Shown here: positions 33,789 through 42,653 of the stretch, one piece after another
Position numbering within the stretch: the first letter of the stretch is position 1
How the letters are laid out: every line of letters begins with the position of its first letter
Assembly (NCBI RefSeq): GCF_018141105.1
Contig: NZ_CP054839.1
Location: 6,265,411 to 6,329,410, forward strand
DNA from: Saccharopolyspora erythraea
GTDB taxonomy: Bacteria; Actinomycetota; Actinomycetes; Mycobacteriales; Pseudonocardiaceae
Reading direction: 5' to 3'
Length of the DNA stretch: 64,000 nt
Made by a program: the position numbers and the translations under genes
Notes under the pieces: model-generated
What the model saw: the letters and a program-made list of their open reading frames with translations, nothing else
Databases searched by the model: none
What the model was told of the DNA's origin: nothing

Positions 33789-34964
33789 TGTGCCGCTCGA
33801 AAAGTCGTCGCTGCACGTCACGCCACACATGTGTACTCGTTGATGAGGCCGCCGAGGATCCGGGTGCGCAGGACTTTGCCGGGATCGAGGTCACGCACCG
33901 CGACAGGCTGTTCGTGAGCGTCGGGTGGTAGCTGGTTACGGGCCTGGTGGGTCGGTGCTCGTTATGGTGCCGCTCGTAGGCCGCAAGGACGTGGCGAGCA
34001 TGGGCCTCGTTCATGATGAGGACGTGGTCCAGGGCCTCGCGTCGGATGCTGCCGATTATCCTCTCGCAATGCGCGTTCATCCGGGGAGCTCGCGGCGCAC
34101 TCTTGAGAATCTCCATCTCCTCGGACTGGAAGACGGCGTCGAATGTCTCGCCGTACTTGCCATCGCGGTCGCGTAGCAAGAAGCGGAGGGAATCCGTGCG
34201 TAAGCCCAAGTCAGCAGTGAGATTCCTCGCCTGCTGTACCGCCCAGTCCTGTGTCGGGTGGGCGGTAACCCCGGTGATGTGCAGCCGTCGGGTGCCGTGC
34301 TCGAGGAACGCCAGTGCGTACAGTCGTCTGCCGAGCGCGGTGTCGATATGGAAGAATCTGCCGCCATGATGCCCTCGGCTTGCGCGGTCAGGAACTCGCG
34401 CCAGGTGGGGGCGGAGCGACGCGGCGCCGGGCCGATGCCTGCCGTGTTGAGGATCTTCCAGACCGTCGACGCGGCGATCCGATACCCGAGTCGGGCCAAC
34501 TCCCCCTGGATCCGCCTGTGCCCCCATCGCGAGTTCTCCCGGGCCAGCCGTACAACGAGCGTCTTGATCGCAGCTTGGGTGGGCGGGCGTCCGGAGCGTC
34601 GGCGCGCGGTGTAGTCCCACTTCGCGGCGATGAACCTGCGGTGCCAGGCAAGCAGGGTGCCTGGGGTGACCGGGAAGACCTCGCGCCAGTGGCGCCGAGG
34701 TATCAGCGTGGACAGGGCAGCGAACCAGAGCCGGTCGGCGGGCTCGTAGCGGGCCGACCGGCCAACTGACGACGCAGGATCGCGTTCTCGTGCCGCAATA
34801 CCAGGAGTTCTGCGTCCTTCGCCGCATCGCTGCGGAGCAGTGCCGATGGGACGGACAGCAACTTCCTGGTCACCTGGTACAGCAAGGACACGATCACGCG
34901 GACATGATCCCAGTGGGCCGACCGCGCCTCCTCCACCTGCAGCGATGACTTTTCGAGCGGCACA
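33789..34964. mobile_element. IS481-like insertion sequence (decayed)
   Basis: An element of about 1.18 kb with terminal inverted repeats starting TGTGCCGCTCGAAAAGTC, matched for 25-27 bp at the two ends with a single mismatch, and TGT...ACA termini. No target duplication is clear in the flanks. The interior encodes an rve-type transposase on the minus strand that is broken by frame changes. It lies just beyond the AfsR-like gene. Confidence 0.75.
33870..34940 (-). pseudogene. rve-type transposase of the IS481-like element, frameshifted
   Basis: The N-terminal part (VIVSLLYQVTRKLLSVPSAL; AKDAELLVLRHENAILRRQL) is in one frame. MARLGYRIAASTVWKILNTA and APTWREFLTAQAEGIMAADS follow in a second, and the integrase core FFHIDTALGRRLYALAFLEH to MNAHCERIIGSIRREALDHV, with the DDE Asp and Glu, in a third. 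At least two frame changes are therefore needed. The pieces together cover a near full-length transposase, so decay is recent. Confidence 0.75.
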
Positions 34965-35073
34965 GCTTCAAGGCAGCGTCGGAGATGTCAGTCAGACATC
35001 TGTGACGAGCGCGCTTACGCCGTGCTCATGAAGTTCTTCGATTCGATCCGTAGAACACGAGCACCCCCGCCGA

Positions 35074-36516
35074 CTATTGCAGCGATGCTCTGTCACGGTC
35101 ATATGTGTTCACCAAAGCGACCTCAGCTGCTTTGGCGGTGGCGTTCGAATCGAAGTGATGGCTTCGTTGATAGGCGGCTTTGCCAGCAAATGCGACCAGA
35201 ATGATGGCAACCACGACCAACCCTTGCAGAAGGGACGCCCGCGAGGTCGGATCGAATAGCATGCTCACCAGAATCGCCACGATGACCGCAGTAATTGCGA
35301 TGGACAGGTAGGGGAAGAACCACATCTTGAACGGCAGCTGACTGCCGTCAGCGTGGTTCCGCCTGCGTAAGACGATTTGCGAAATGCAGATCATCAGGTA
35401 GACGAACAAGATCATTGCACCCGAAGCGTTGATCAGGAAGAGGAAAACGGTGTCGGGGAAGAAGTACCCGACCGCGATGCACGCGTAGCCAATGACGGTG
35501 CAGGAAAGAACCCCCCAGACCGGGACACCACGCTTGCTTGTCGACGCCATCCACTTCGGGCAGTCGCCACGCGCCCCGAGAGTGAACAGCATTCGGGAGG
35601 TCGAGTAGAGACCGATGTTGAGGCACGAAAGCACCGCGATAAGGATGACTGCGTTCAGGATGTCCGCAACATAAGGGATATTCATAGTCTGAAGGACCAG
35701 CAAGAAGGGAGACTGTTCCTCAGCGATGGAGTTCCACGGGATAATGGTCACGATGAGGAAGCAAGAGGCGACGAAGAAGAACAGTACGCGGAAGATAACT
35801 GCGTTGACCGCGCGCTTGATCGCCAGTCCTGGTTCCTTGGATTCCGCGGCCGCCACCGTGACAACCTCGGCCCCGACCATCGAGAAAATGACGACGACGA
35901 CCCCAGCGAACAAGGACAGAATGCCGTGAGGCGCGAAGCCGCCGTGCTCTGTGAGATTGGAGAAGTCGATCCTCGCACTTGGCCAGAGGCCTACTACAAA
36001 CAGCCCTGCGGCGAGAACGAACAGCGCGACTGCCGCGATTTTGATCCCGGCGAACCAGTACTCGAACCTCCCGAAATTGCCGACTGAGATCAGGTTGACC
36101 AGTGTCAGCGCCAGGAGAAGGACGACCGAGATGACCCAAGCGGGCACTCCGTGGATCCATCGCTGCAGGAGTTCCGCACCGACGACGGCTTCGAACCCAA
36201 CGACGATCATCTGGTAATACCAGTAGATCCACGCGGTAGCGAAACCAGCCCAGTTCCCCATGGCGTCGCGTGCGTAGTCGGTGAAGGATCCAGTTCGCGG
36301 GTTCGCGACCGCCATCTCGCCGAGCATGCGCATGACCAACAGGATCAGCAGGCCCGTCAGCGCGTAGGTCACGATCGCGGCTGGGCCGACTTCACTAATG
36401 ATTGCTCCCGAGCCGATGAACAACCCGGCTCCCATGGTTCCGCCGAGAGCGATCATCGAGAGGTGCTTCTGTTTGAGAGGTGTGTCAAGCTTTCCACGCG
36501 GTTGACTATTGGACAC
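35074..36516 (-). CDS. Amino acid permease (APC family, GabP/AnsP-like)
   Basis: A 480-residue, 12-helix transporter of the amino acid/polyamine superfamily: KQKHLSMIALGGTMGAGLFI and GSGAIISEVGPAAIVTYALT form the typical first two helices, followed by RMLGEMAVANPRTGSFTDYA. The GTG start at 36516 has GAGGAG 6 nt upstream; an earlier in-frame start is 59 codons longer and non-family. It is the third gene of the acyl-CoA synthetase/enoyl-CoA hydratase operon. The transported compound is therefore probably a zwitterion that enters a CoA-linked degradation route, but GABA, proline or a betaine cannot be separated from sequence alone. Confidence 0.88.
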   Translation of the reverse strand: MSNSQPRGKLDTPLKQKHLSMIALGGTMGAGLFIGSGAIISEVGPAAIVTYALTGLLILLVMRMLGEMAVANPRTGSFTDYARDAMGNWAGFATAWIYWYYQMIVVGFEAVVGAELLQRWIHGVPAWVISVVLLLALTLVNLISVGNFGRFEYWFAGIKIAAVALFVLAAGLFVVGLWPSARIDFSNLTEHGGFAPHGILSLFAGVVVVIFSMVGAEVVTVAAAESKEPGLAIKRAVNAVIFRVLFFFVASCFLIVTIIPWNSIAEEQSPFLLVLQTMNIPYVADILNAVILIAVLSCLNIGLYSTSRMLFTLGARGDCPKWMASTSKRGVPVWGVLSCTVIGYACIAVGYFFPDTVFLFLINASGAMILFVYLMICISQIVLRRRNHADGSQLPFKMWFFPYLSIAITAVIVAILVSMLFDPTSRASLLQGLVVVAIILVAFAGKAAYQRSHHFDSNATAKAAEVALVNTYDRDRASLQ

Positions 36517-36653
36517 GTCTACTCCTCGCCGTTGAGGACAAGTCTTCAGGGAATCGGCGCATGATGGGACGTCTGAAACCGTCCTACGCCGCGATTTCGG
36601 GAGCCATCTCCCTTGCTGAAACGGGAAATGACGGTCTCCAGTGGCCGGAACGA

Positions 36654-37472
36654 CTAGCTGGTCGCCTGGCTGTCGTAGCGCTCGTTCCGCCAAGCAAGGG
36701 CCGCTTTGAGGCCCTTCTCGCTGGCGATGGCGTCGAACTCTTGCTGTTCGGGAGTGTTCGCGCCGTTGATGAGTGAGCCGATCTCGAGGTTGGAGTTGAC
36801 GGCGTGCCGCAGCCCCATGGCCTCGTAGGCTCGGTTAAGGGTCTGCTTGGTAAGCCGCAAGACCTCAAGCGGCGTCGGGGCGATTCGCAGGGCCAGATCC
36901 TTGGCCGCGGCGTCCAAATCGCTGGCCGCGACGACCCTGTTGACCAGCCCGGCTTCCAACGCCGACTGGGCGTCGATGGAGTCGCCGGTGAACAGCAGCT
37001 CGCGTGTCTTGCGCTGGTTGAGGATAAAGGGCATCAGCAGGGTGACCGGACCCGAGCCGTACTGGATCTCCGGCTCGCCGAATACGGCGTCCTCGGAGGC
37101 AACGACCAAGTCGCACGCCATGGCGACCTCGCACCCCCCAGCGAGGCAGTGTCCCTGAACAACCGCGATGGTCGGCTTGGGACAATCCCAGATCGACATC
37201 GTCATGCTGATGTCTTTCTGGAGCACCGGCCGCCACTGACGCGGGGTCTCGGTACCGTCCTCGATCTCGTCGTTGATGTCAAAGCCCGCAGAGAAGGATC
37301 GGCCGGCTCCAGCGACAAGAACGACCTTGACCGAGTCGTCCTCGGCGGCTTCCCGGACCCGGCGGCCGAGTTCCTCGACGAGCTTGGCGTTCATCGCGTT
37401 GAGCTTGTTGGGACGATTCAGAGTGATCTTGGCGATCGCGTTGTCGATCTCGTACAAGACGACGTCGTTCAT
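36654..37472 (-). CDS. Enoyl-CoA hydratase/isomerase family protein
   Basis: A 272-residue crotonase-fold protein. The oxyanion-hole segments are SFSAGFDINDEI and GHCLAGGCEVAMACD. Both catalytic Glu positions are occupied (CEVAMACD and FGEPEIQYGSGP), so hydratase activity is plausible. The ATG at 37472 begins the fold; a GAAGG lies about 13 nt upstream. It stands between the ADP-forming acyl-CoA synthetase and the permease, all on one strand. Crotonobetainyl-CoA-hydratase-like and aliphatic enoyl-CoA roles are both open. Confidence 0.88.
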   Translation of the reverse strand: MNDVVLYEIDNAIAKITLNRPNKLNAMNAKLVEELGRRVREAAEDDSVKVVLVAGAGRSFSAGFDINDEIEDGTETPRQWRPVLQKDISMTMSIWDCPKPTIAVVQGHCLAGGCEVAMACDLVVASEDAVFGEPEIQYGSGPVTLLMPFILNQRKTRELLFTGDSIDAQSALEAGLVNRVVAASDLDAAAKDLALRIAPTPLEVLRLTKQTLNRAYEAMGLRHAVNSNLEIGSLINGANTPEQQEFDAIASEKGLKAALAWRNERYDSQATS

Positions 37473-37600
37473 GTCAGGCTCGCTACCTTCGTGGTGATGT
37501 CGGTGTCGCACGAGTGCTCGCACCCAATGCGATGGCCATGACCGCGATCAGCGCTCGTCGACGCCGATGCGCGGTGTCTCCTCCTTGTTCGGGCGTGGGA

Positions 37601-39685
37601 TCAGCTGTGTTGGCCGAGGCTGATTCGGGCGTCGAGCGCGATAGCCCTGTCTGGAGTGACGGCGACTGGGTTGCATTCGATCTCGCTGATCTCGGGGTGC
37701 GCGGCAGCGAACTCAGACAGCTGAGCGACAAGCGTCGCCGCGGAGGCCAAGTTGACGCTCGGTTTGCCGCGGTATCCGTTGAGAAGGCGGGCGCCCCGGA
37801 GGCCGCTGAACATGTCGAGGGCCTGCTCGGCATTAACCGGGCCGAGTGCACTGGTGGTGTCGTGAAGGAGTTCGGTGAAGACCCCCCCGATGCCGACCAG
37901 CACCAGCGGGCCGAAGGCCGGATCCCGTCGGACTCCGACGATGAGCTCGACGGCGGTAGAGAGGTCTGCCATCTCTTCCAGCGACACCGCCGGCGGCGCC
38001 AGGCGTGCCTGGAGGTCCGCCCAGGCGGTGATCAGCTGCTCCTCGGAACGAAGGTTGAGCATCACACCACCGCGATCGCTTTTGTGGTCATCTCCGAGGG
38101 CCTTGAGCACGAGCGGGTAGTTCATCTGGCGGGCGTGGTGGATCAGCTCGGCCTCGGTCTCGACGCGGTGGGCTCTCACGAAGGGGATCCCGGCTGCGGA
38201 CAGCGTCTCGCGGGCGTTCCAGTAGTCGCCGCGATCCAGCGGGGCCTGGCTGGCGACCTGACGTGGGAGTCCGGCGAGTTTTCGTTCGTGGCGAATGGTC
38301 AGCCTGCGCAGCACCCACGCGGCGTCCTCGACGTGTCGGTAGACCGCAATGCCACCATCCCGCAATGCGTCCGAGACCGAGGACCGGTCGAACATCAGCT
38401 GAGCGATCAGGCAGCGCTGGTCGCGATTCACGGCGGTGGCGAGTTCGCGGGCGGCTTCGACCTCCTTGGTCGCCAGTTCAACTGAGTACTCGCCGTAGCC
38501 GCCTAGGTAACCGGTCAGCAAGGTGGCGTCGACGTCGGAGGCCTGCCCGAGCTCCTCGACGACCCGTACGAACACCCTCGGGTCCTTCTCGCCGGCGCCA
38601 GCGGTGTCGATCGGGTTGGCCGTCCCACTGCTGTTGGGCAGTAGTTCGCCAATGCGGTGCTGCGTCTCGTCGTTGAACGGATCGACGGACAGGCCCGCCT
38701 GCTCGAGCGCGTCGCTGGCCAGAGAGGCGTGACCACCCCCGTCGGCGAACACCGCGATGCGGCGACCTGTTGGCAGATTGGTCTTGACCAGCGCCTGCAT
38801 GAGGTTCGCGAGCTCGTAGGGGCTCGCGACGAGCTCCGCGCCGGTAGCATCGCACGCCGCTTGGATCACGGTTTGCGAACTGACCATTGAACCGGTGTGC
38901 GAGGCGGCGCCGCGTGCGGACGCCTGGCTGCGGCCGGCAGCCAGAAGCACGACCGGTTTGCCGGCGTTCTCGGCCCTGGCCAGGGCTTCGGTGAACCGCC
39001 TGCCGTCTTTGATGCCTTCGGTGTAGAGAGCGATGGCCTTGGTCTGATCGTGCTCGACACACGCATTGATCAGATCGGCCGCGTCTAGGTCAGCCTGGTT
39101 TCCGAGGCTGGCAAAGCGCGAGATACCGAGCCCGTGCTGCGCGAGCTGCTGCCCTACATCGATGGCGACGTTCCCACTCTGGGTGAGAAGGGCGATCGAC
39201 CCCGGGACGAACGAGTTCACCGTGGCATCGAGACCCGTCGTCGTGTCGAGCACGCCCAAGCAGTTCGGGCCCAGCATCACCGCCCCGGCCTCGCGTACGC
39301 GATTCGCAATCGACTCCTGGAGTCGTCGACCGCTGGCCCCACTCTCCCCCAGCCCGGCAGTGATCCCGACAATCGCGCGCACTCCGGCCGCAAGCGCGTC
39401 ATCGACCACGGACTCGAACGCCGCAGCTGGCACGGCCAACACAGCCAAGTCCACGTCCTCGTTCACATCGGACAGGCTGCGGAACGTCGGTTGGCCAATA
39501 GCCTCGGAGCGCCGAGCGTTGATGAGGAACGCCGGTCGAGGACCGGACACGGCGCGCACAGCGAGCCAGTTTCCATATTTCTCAGGGTCATCGCTGGCGC
39601 CGACGATCGCGACCGAGCGAGGGGCGAACAGCGCTTGCAGTCCCGACGACCGCGAGGGCGCTGCAACCTGGGTGATCAGCTCCAT
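37601..39685 (-). CDS. ADP-forming acetate/acyl-CoA ligase family protein (single chain)
   Basis: A 694-residue fusion of the alpha and beta parts of an ADP-forming acyl-CoA synthetase. An N-terminal CoA-binding domain (LFAPRSVAIVGASDDPEKYG) and succinyl-CoA-ligase-like domains (GPNCLGVLDTTTGLDATVNS; ASHTGSMVSSQTV with the expected phospho-His) precede a C-terminal ATP-grasp domain (YPLVLKALGDDHKSDRGGVM; GVRRDPAFGPLVLVGIGGVF; EIECNPVAVTPD). It activates a carboxylate with CoA and ATP, releasing ADP and phosphate. It is first in the operon, with a TetR-type operator 30 bp before its start. The acid is unknown. Confidence 0.88.
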   Translation of the reverse strand: MELITQVAAPSRSSGLQALFAPRSVAIVGASDDPEKYGNWLAVRAVSGPRPAFLINARRSEAIGQPTFRSLSDVNEDVDLAVLAVPAAAFESVVDDALAAGVRAIVGITAGLGESGASGRRLQESIANRVREAGAVMLGPNCLGVLDTTTGLDATVNSFVPGSIALLTQSGNVAIDVGQQLAQHGLGISRFASLGNQADLDAADLINACVEHDQTKAIALYTEGIKDGRRFTEALARAENAGKPVVLLAAGRSQASARGAASHTGSMVSSQTVIQAACDATGAELVASPYELANLMQALVKTNLPTGRRIAVFADGGGHASLASDALEQAGLSVDPFNDETQHRIGELLPNSSGTANPIDTAGAGEKDPRVFVRVVEELGQASDVDATLLTGYLGGYGEYSVELATKEVEAARELATAVNRDQRCLIAQLMFDRSSVSDALRDGGIAVYRHVEDAAWVLRRLTIRHERKLAGLPRQVASQAPLDRGDYWNARETLSAAGIPFVRAHRVETEAELIHHARQMNYPLVLKALGDDHKSDRGGVMLNLRSEEQLITAWADLQARLAPPAVSLEEMADLSTAVELIVGVRRDPAFGPLVLVGIGGVFTELLHDTTSALGPVNAEQALDMFSGLRGARLLNGYRGKPSVNLASAATLVAQLSEFAAAHPEISEIECNPVAVTPDRAIALDARISLGQHS

Positions 39686-39714
39686 ACCGTCTCCTCGTTG
39701 AGAGCATGTGGTCG

Positions 39715-39738
39715 GTCATAATAAGTCATTATTATGAC
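39715..39738. promoter_or_regulatory. TetR operator between the acyl-CoA ligase and tetR genes
   Basis: A 24-bp inverted repeat: GTCATAATAA and TTATTATGAC are perfect 10-bp arms around the centre GTCA. It is strikingly AT-rich for this genome and lies 30 bp before the ligase start and 48 bp before the tetR start, so one bound dimer pair could repress both. Confidence 0.8.
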
Positions 39739-39785
39739 GGCGACAACACTCTTGCAGGAGATCGCGCTGACCATGGCCCCCTACC

Positions 39786-40451
39786 ATGGAGGGCATGACA
39801 GCAGCCGCACGCCCGACGCCGTCGGCACCAGACCCCGAGACCTCAGAGGGGAATCTGGATCGATCCGCAGCCGTATCCCTCCGCCGTCGTCAGATCATGG
39901 TCGCGACCGAACGTTTGATCGCTGAACAAGGATTCGACGCTTTGCGGCTGCGAGATGTGGCCAAGGCGGCTGGTGTCTCGATCGGGACGATCCAGCACTA
40001 CTTCGACACGCGCGACAACCTCGTCCTGGAAACTCTCGCCGCAGCCAGCTGGAGGCGGGCCGAGGAGTTCACCGCCCAGGGCAAGGAATCAACAGACCCG
40101 GTGGAGCGGACGCGCTCGCTCCTTCGTGGCTCTATCGCCGATCGTGCCAGGTGCCAGGCGTGGATGGAGACGTGCGCGTCATCAACCAGGCACAGCGAAC
40201 TGGCCCCCATGATCGAGCGAATATATGAGGCATGGCGGGTCGAGATCAGGCAAGCGATCAAGGACGGCATCGACGCGGGCATCTTCAATCCACACCTCCC
40301 GCTCGAGCAGCTCATCGACACGGTGATGGCGATGATCGAAGGCCTCATGGTGACGGTCGGCCTCAGCCTCGACAGATTCACCAGCGATTACGCCGCGACC
40401 TTGGTACAGGACACGGCAGGCCGACTGCTGGCCTACGACTTCAAGGAGTAA
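39786..40451 (+). CDS. TetR-family repressor
   Basis: A 221-residue TetR regulator. The helix-turn-helix is ATERLIAEQGFDALRLRDVA with AKAAGVSIGTIQHYFDTRDN, followed by an all-helical ligand domain with a TetR_C_6-like pattern (MIERIYEAWRVEIRQAIKDG). It is divergent from the acyl-CoA ligase operon over a perfect palindrome. Two ATG codons (39786 and 39795) compete for one GGAGG; the longer is listed. The likely inducer is an acyl-CoA or the acid itself. The 276 bp after its stop hold no recognisable gene. Confidence 0.88.
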   Translation: MEGMTAAARPTPSAPDPETSEGNLDRSAAVSLRRRQIMVATERLIAEQGFDALRLRDVAKAAGVSIGTIQHYFDTRDNLVLETLAAASWRRAEEFTAQGKESTDPVERTRSLLRGSIADRARCQAWMETCASSTRHSELAPMIERIYEAWRVEIRQAIKDGIDAGIFNPHLPLEQLIDTVMAMIEGLMVTVGLSLDRFTSDYAATLVQDTAGRLLAYDFKE

Positions 40452-40672
40452 GCTGGCCTGCTCGACGACAGCCAGCGAAATCCCAGCTCGTCGTGGCCAC
40501 ACAAGGGGATCATCACAGGTTTGGACATGCGCCCCCAACTCGTTGGGCTGTGGAGCGCGTCGGAGACGGGGCGCAGCACAGCGACACAGAACGGCGTTCG
40601 CCCGCCAACGGACACCGTCGGCTGACGTGCAGGAATGCTGGGCACGCATGGTCGCGTTCGATGGCCGGAACC

Positions 40673-40691
40673 AGGCACTACGTTTCGATGA
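40673..40691. promoter_or_regulatory. Putative ArsR operator, copy 1 (upstream of arsR)
   Basis: AGGCACTACGTTTCGATGA, 19 bp, found again with one mismatch at 41284-41302 before the carboxylase/reductase gene. This copy lies 52 bp before the arsR-type start. Two matching copies in front of the two transcripts of the locus suggest the regulator's binding site. Confidence 0.55.
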
Positions 40692-40742
40692 TGCTAGAAT
40701 CGTACAACAGATTGTCCGCAGCATTGAATGCGAGGTCAACCA

Positions 40743-41090
40743 GTGCCCAAGTCAGCCGAGCCACCGCGCCTGGTGCCGCCTACTCCCACGAAGTCCCTGA
40801 AGGAGAACTACGTGCAGGTGCTGAAAGCCCTCGGCGACCCGACCCGGCTGGACATGCTCAGCCGGATGGCCAGCCGCGACGAGTACCCGTGCACGACACT
40901 GGAGCACGAGCTGCCGGTGGGGAAATCGACGATCTCCTATCACGTCAAGATCCTTAGCCAGGCGGGGTTGGTGTCAGTGAGCAAGAAGGGTCGATTCTAC
41001 TTCTACACGCTGCATCGCGACATCATCGAGTTCTACACGCCAGGTCTGCTGGGCCGCCTCACCTCGGAAGCGCAAGTGACCGAGCCGTAG
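40743..41090 (+). CDS. ArsR-family transcriptional regulator
   Basis: A 115-residue winged-helix regulator: VLKALGDPTRLDMLSRMASR, then LPVGKSTISYHVKILSQAGL and the wing VSVSKKGRFYFYTLH. There is no Cys cluster of the metal-sensing type, so it probably senses an organic ligand. The GTG at 40743 has GAGG 8 nt upstream; an ATG at 40728 and a GTG at 40812 with a strong AAGGAG are alternatives, the last leaving almost no N-terminus. It precedes, on the same strand but with its own terminator, the acyl-CoA gene cluster it probably controls. Confidence 0.88.
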   Translation: MPKSAEPPRLVPPTPTKSLKENYVQVLKALGDPTRLDMLSRMASRDEYPCTTLEHELPVGKSTISYHVKILSQAGLVSVSKKGRFYFYTLHRDIIEFYTPGLLGRLTSEAQVTEP

Positions 41091-41154
41091 GCCCCGCCCC
41101 CCGTCGTCGGCAAGCACGTCGTGCTCGCCGGGGCGGACTCGAAGGCCCCCGTAT

Positions 41155-41183
41155 AACCCGCGACCGCGCCGTCGCGGGTTTTT
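41155..41183 (+). terminator. Rho-independent terminator after arsR
   Basis: A perfect 10-bp stem (AACCCGCGAC / GTCGCGGGTT), 6-nt loop and a run of five T. It separates arsR from the downstream catabolic operon, which therefore needs its own promoter near 41284-41302. Confidence 0.88.
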
Positions 41184-41283
41184 GCTTTGCAGGACACCAA
41201 AACACCAGGGTTCTCGACGGCGCGCACCTGCTCGCGACGCCACTGTGGCCGCGCTCACTCCCAGGCAACTCTTGCAGTTCGAT

Positions 41284-41302
41284 AGGCACTACGTTTCAAT
41301 GA
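41284..41302. promoter_or_regulatory. Putative ArsR operator, copy 2 (upstream of catabolic operon)
   Basis: AGGCACTACGTTTCAATGA, one mismatch from the copy at 40673-40691, ending 27 bp before the start of the carboxylase/reductase gene. It runs into an inverted pair GTTTC...GAAAC (41293-41312), which may be the true dimer site. Confidence 0.55.
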
Positions 41303-41329
41303 CTGTCGAAACATCGAACTCAAGGAGTC

Positions 41330-42610
41330 ATGGTGACTGGACCCGAATCCCGCAAGAGCGTGGTCACAGCTGGAGCCGAGATCACGGACATCGGCGAGCT
41401 TCCTCCTTTGGGCGTCGTTCCTGCCAAGATGCATGCGCAGGTCGTGCGGCCCGATCGCTACGGAGACCCGGCCAACGCCTTTCAGCACGAGGCCGTGCCC
41501 ACTCCGGAGATCGGCCCAGATGAGGTGCTGGTCGCCGTGATGGCTGCCGGCATCAACTACAACAATGTCTGGGCGGCGCGCGGATATCCCGTTGATCAGG
41601 TGGCAGTGCGGCAGAAGCGCGGCGAGGTCGAGGACTTCCACATCGGCGGGTCAGATGCCTCCGGAATCGTCTACGCGGTCGGCGAAGCCGTCACCGACTG
41701 GGAGATCGGCGACGAAGTTGTCGTCCACCCCGGAGTGTGGGATGCCGATGATCCGTGGATTGCCGCCGGCCGCGATCAGATGATCGCTCCCTCGGCCCGC
41801 ATTTGGGGCTATGACACGAACTACGGGTCATTCGGTCAGTTTGCTCGCGCGCAGTCGCACCAGTTGCTCCCCAAAGCCGTTCACCTGAGCTGGGCGGAAG
41901 CAGCTGCCCCCACCTTGGTCGGGACGACGGCCTACCGGATGTTGCACGGTTGGGCTGGAAACACCGTGCAGGAGGGCGATCTGGTCCTGGTGTGGGGTGG
42001 TTCGGGCGGTCTGGGAACCCAGGCCACTCAGCTGGTCGATGCTGCGGGAGGTCGGGCGATTGCCGTCGTTTCCGATACGGAACGCGGTGAGTACGCGAAG
42101 AAGTTCGGTGCCATCGGCTACATCGACCGCCGCGAGTTCAGTCACTGGGGAATCCCGCCGCTGGTGGATGACACCGTGGGGCAGAAGGAGTGGACGCACA
42201 GCGTTAGGGCGTTCGGGAAGAAGGTCCGGGAGATCGCCGGTAGCCGGGAAGACCCGGCGATCGTCTTCGAACACCCTGGTGCCGCCACCATCCCCACCAG
42301 CATCTTCTTGTGTCAGCCCGGTGGCATGGTGGTGATCTGCGCGGGTACAACTGGCTTCGACGCCATGGTCGACCTGCGCTATCACTGGACGCGTCAGAAG
42401 CGCTTGCAGGGCTCCCACGGCACAAACGACGCGCAAGCCCGCGCCTACAACGATCTGGTTCGTGAGGGCAAGATCGATCCCGTCGTCGGGCGAGTTCTTC
42501 CCTTCGCCGACATTCCCCGCGCTCATTCGGAGATGGGGAATGGACACGAGGTCTTCGGCAACAGCGTGATTCTCGTCGGTTCGGGCACCCCTGGCCTCGG
42601 CCGACGTTGA
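41330..42610 (+). CDS. Crotonyl-CoA carboxylase/reductase-family protein
   Basis: A 426-residue MDR enzyme of the CCR subfamily: VMAAGINYNNVWAARGYPVD, DFHIGGSDASGIVYAVGEAV, DTNYGSFGQFARAQSHQLLP, cofactor loop VWGGSGGLGTQATQL, IVFEHPGAATIPTSIFLCQP and MVVICAGTTGFDAMVDLRYH, with the conserved GSH segment after KRLQ. CCRs reduce or reductively carboxylate enoyl-CoAs (crotonyl- or acrylyl-CoA) with NADPH. AAGGAG sits close to the ATG; a GTG three bases later has better spacing. It opens an operon of acyl-CoA enzymes. Crotonyl-CoA versus acrylyl-CoA preference cannot be read from sequence. Confidence 0.85.
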   Translation: MVTGPESRKSVVTAGAEITDIGELPPLGVVPAKMHAQVVRPDRYGDPANAFQHEAVPTPEIGPDEVLVAVMAAGINYNNVWAARGYPVDQVAVRQKRGEVEDFHIGGSDASGIVYAVGEAVTDWEIGDEVVVHPGVWDADDPWIAAGRDQMIAPSARIWGYDTNYGSFGQFARAQSHQLLPKAVHLSWAEAAAPTLVGTTAYRMLHGWAGNTVQEGDLVLVWGGSGGLGTQATQLVDAAGGRAIAVVSDTERGEYAKKFGAIGYIDRREFSHWGIPPLVDDTVGQKEWTHSVRAFGKKVREIAGSREDPAIVFEHPGAATIPTSIFLCQPGGMVVICAGTTGFDAMVDLRYHWTRQKRLQGSHGTNDAQARAYNDLVREGKIDPVVGRVLPFADIPRAHSEMGNGHEVFGNSVILVGSGTPGLGRR

Positions 42611-42653
42611 CCAGACACGCAGCACACCCCAACGCCATCCAAGGAGTCGTCCG

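Noticed and set aside
41330-42610. Simple quinone oxidoreductase
   Set aside because: The NYNNVW, HIGGSDASGIV and EHPGAATIPTS segments are specific to the crotonyl-CoA carboxylase/reductase subgroup.
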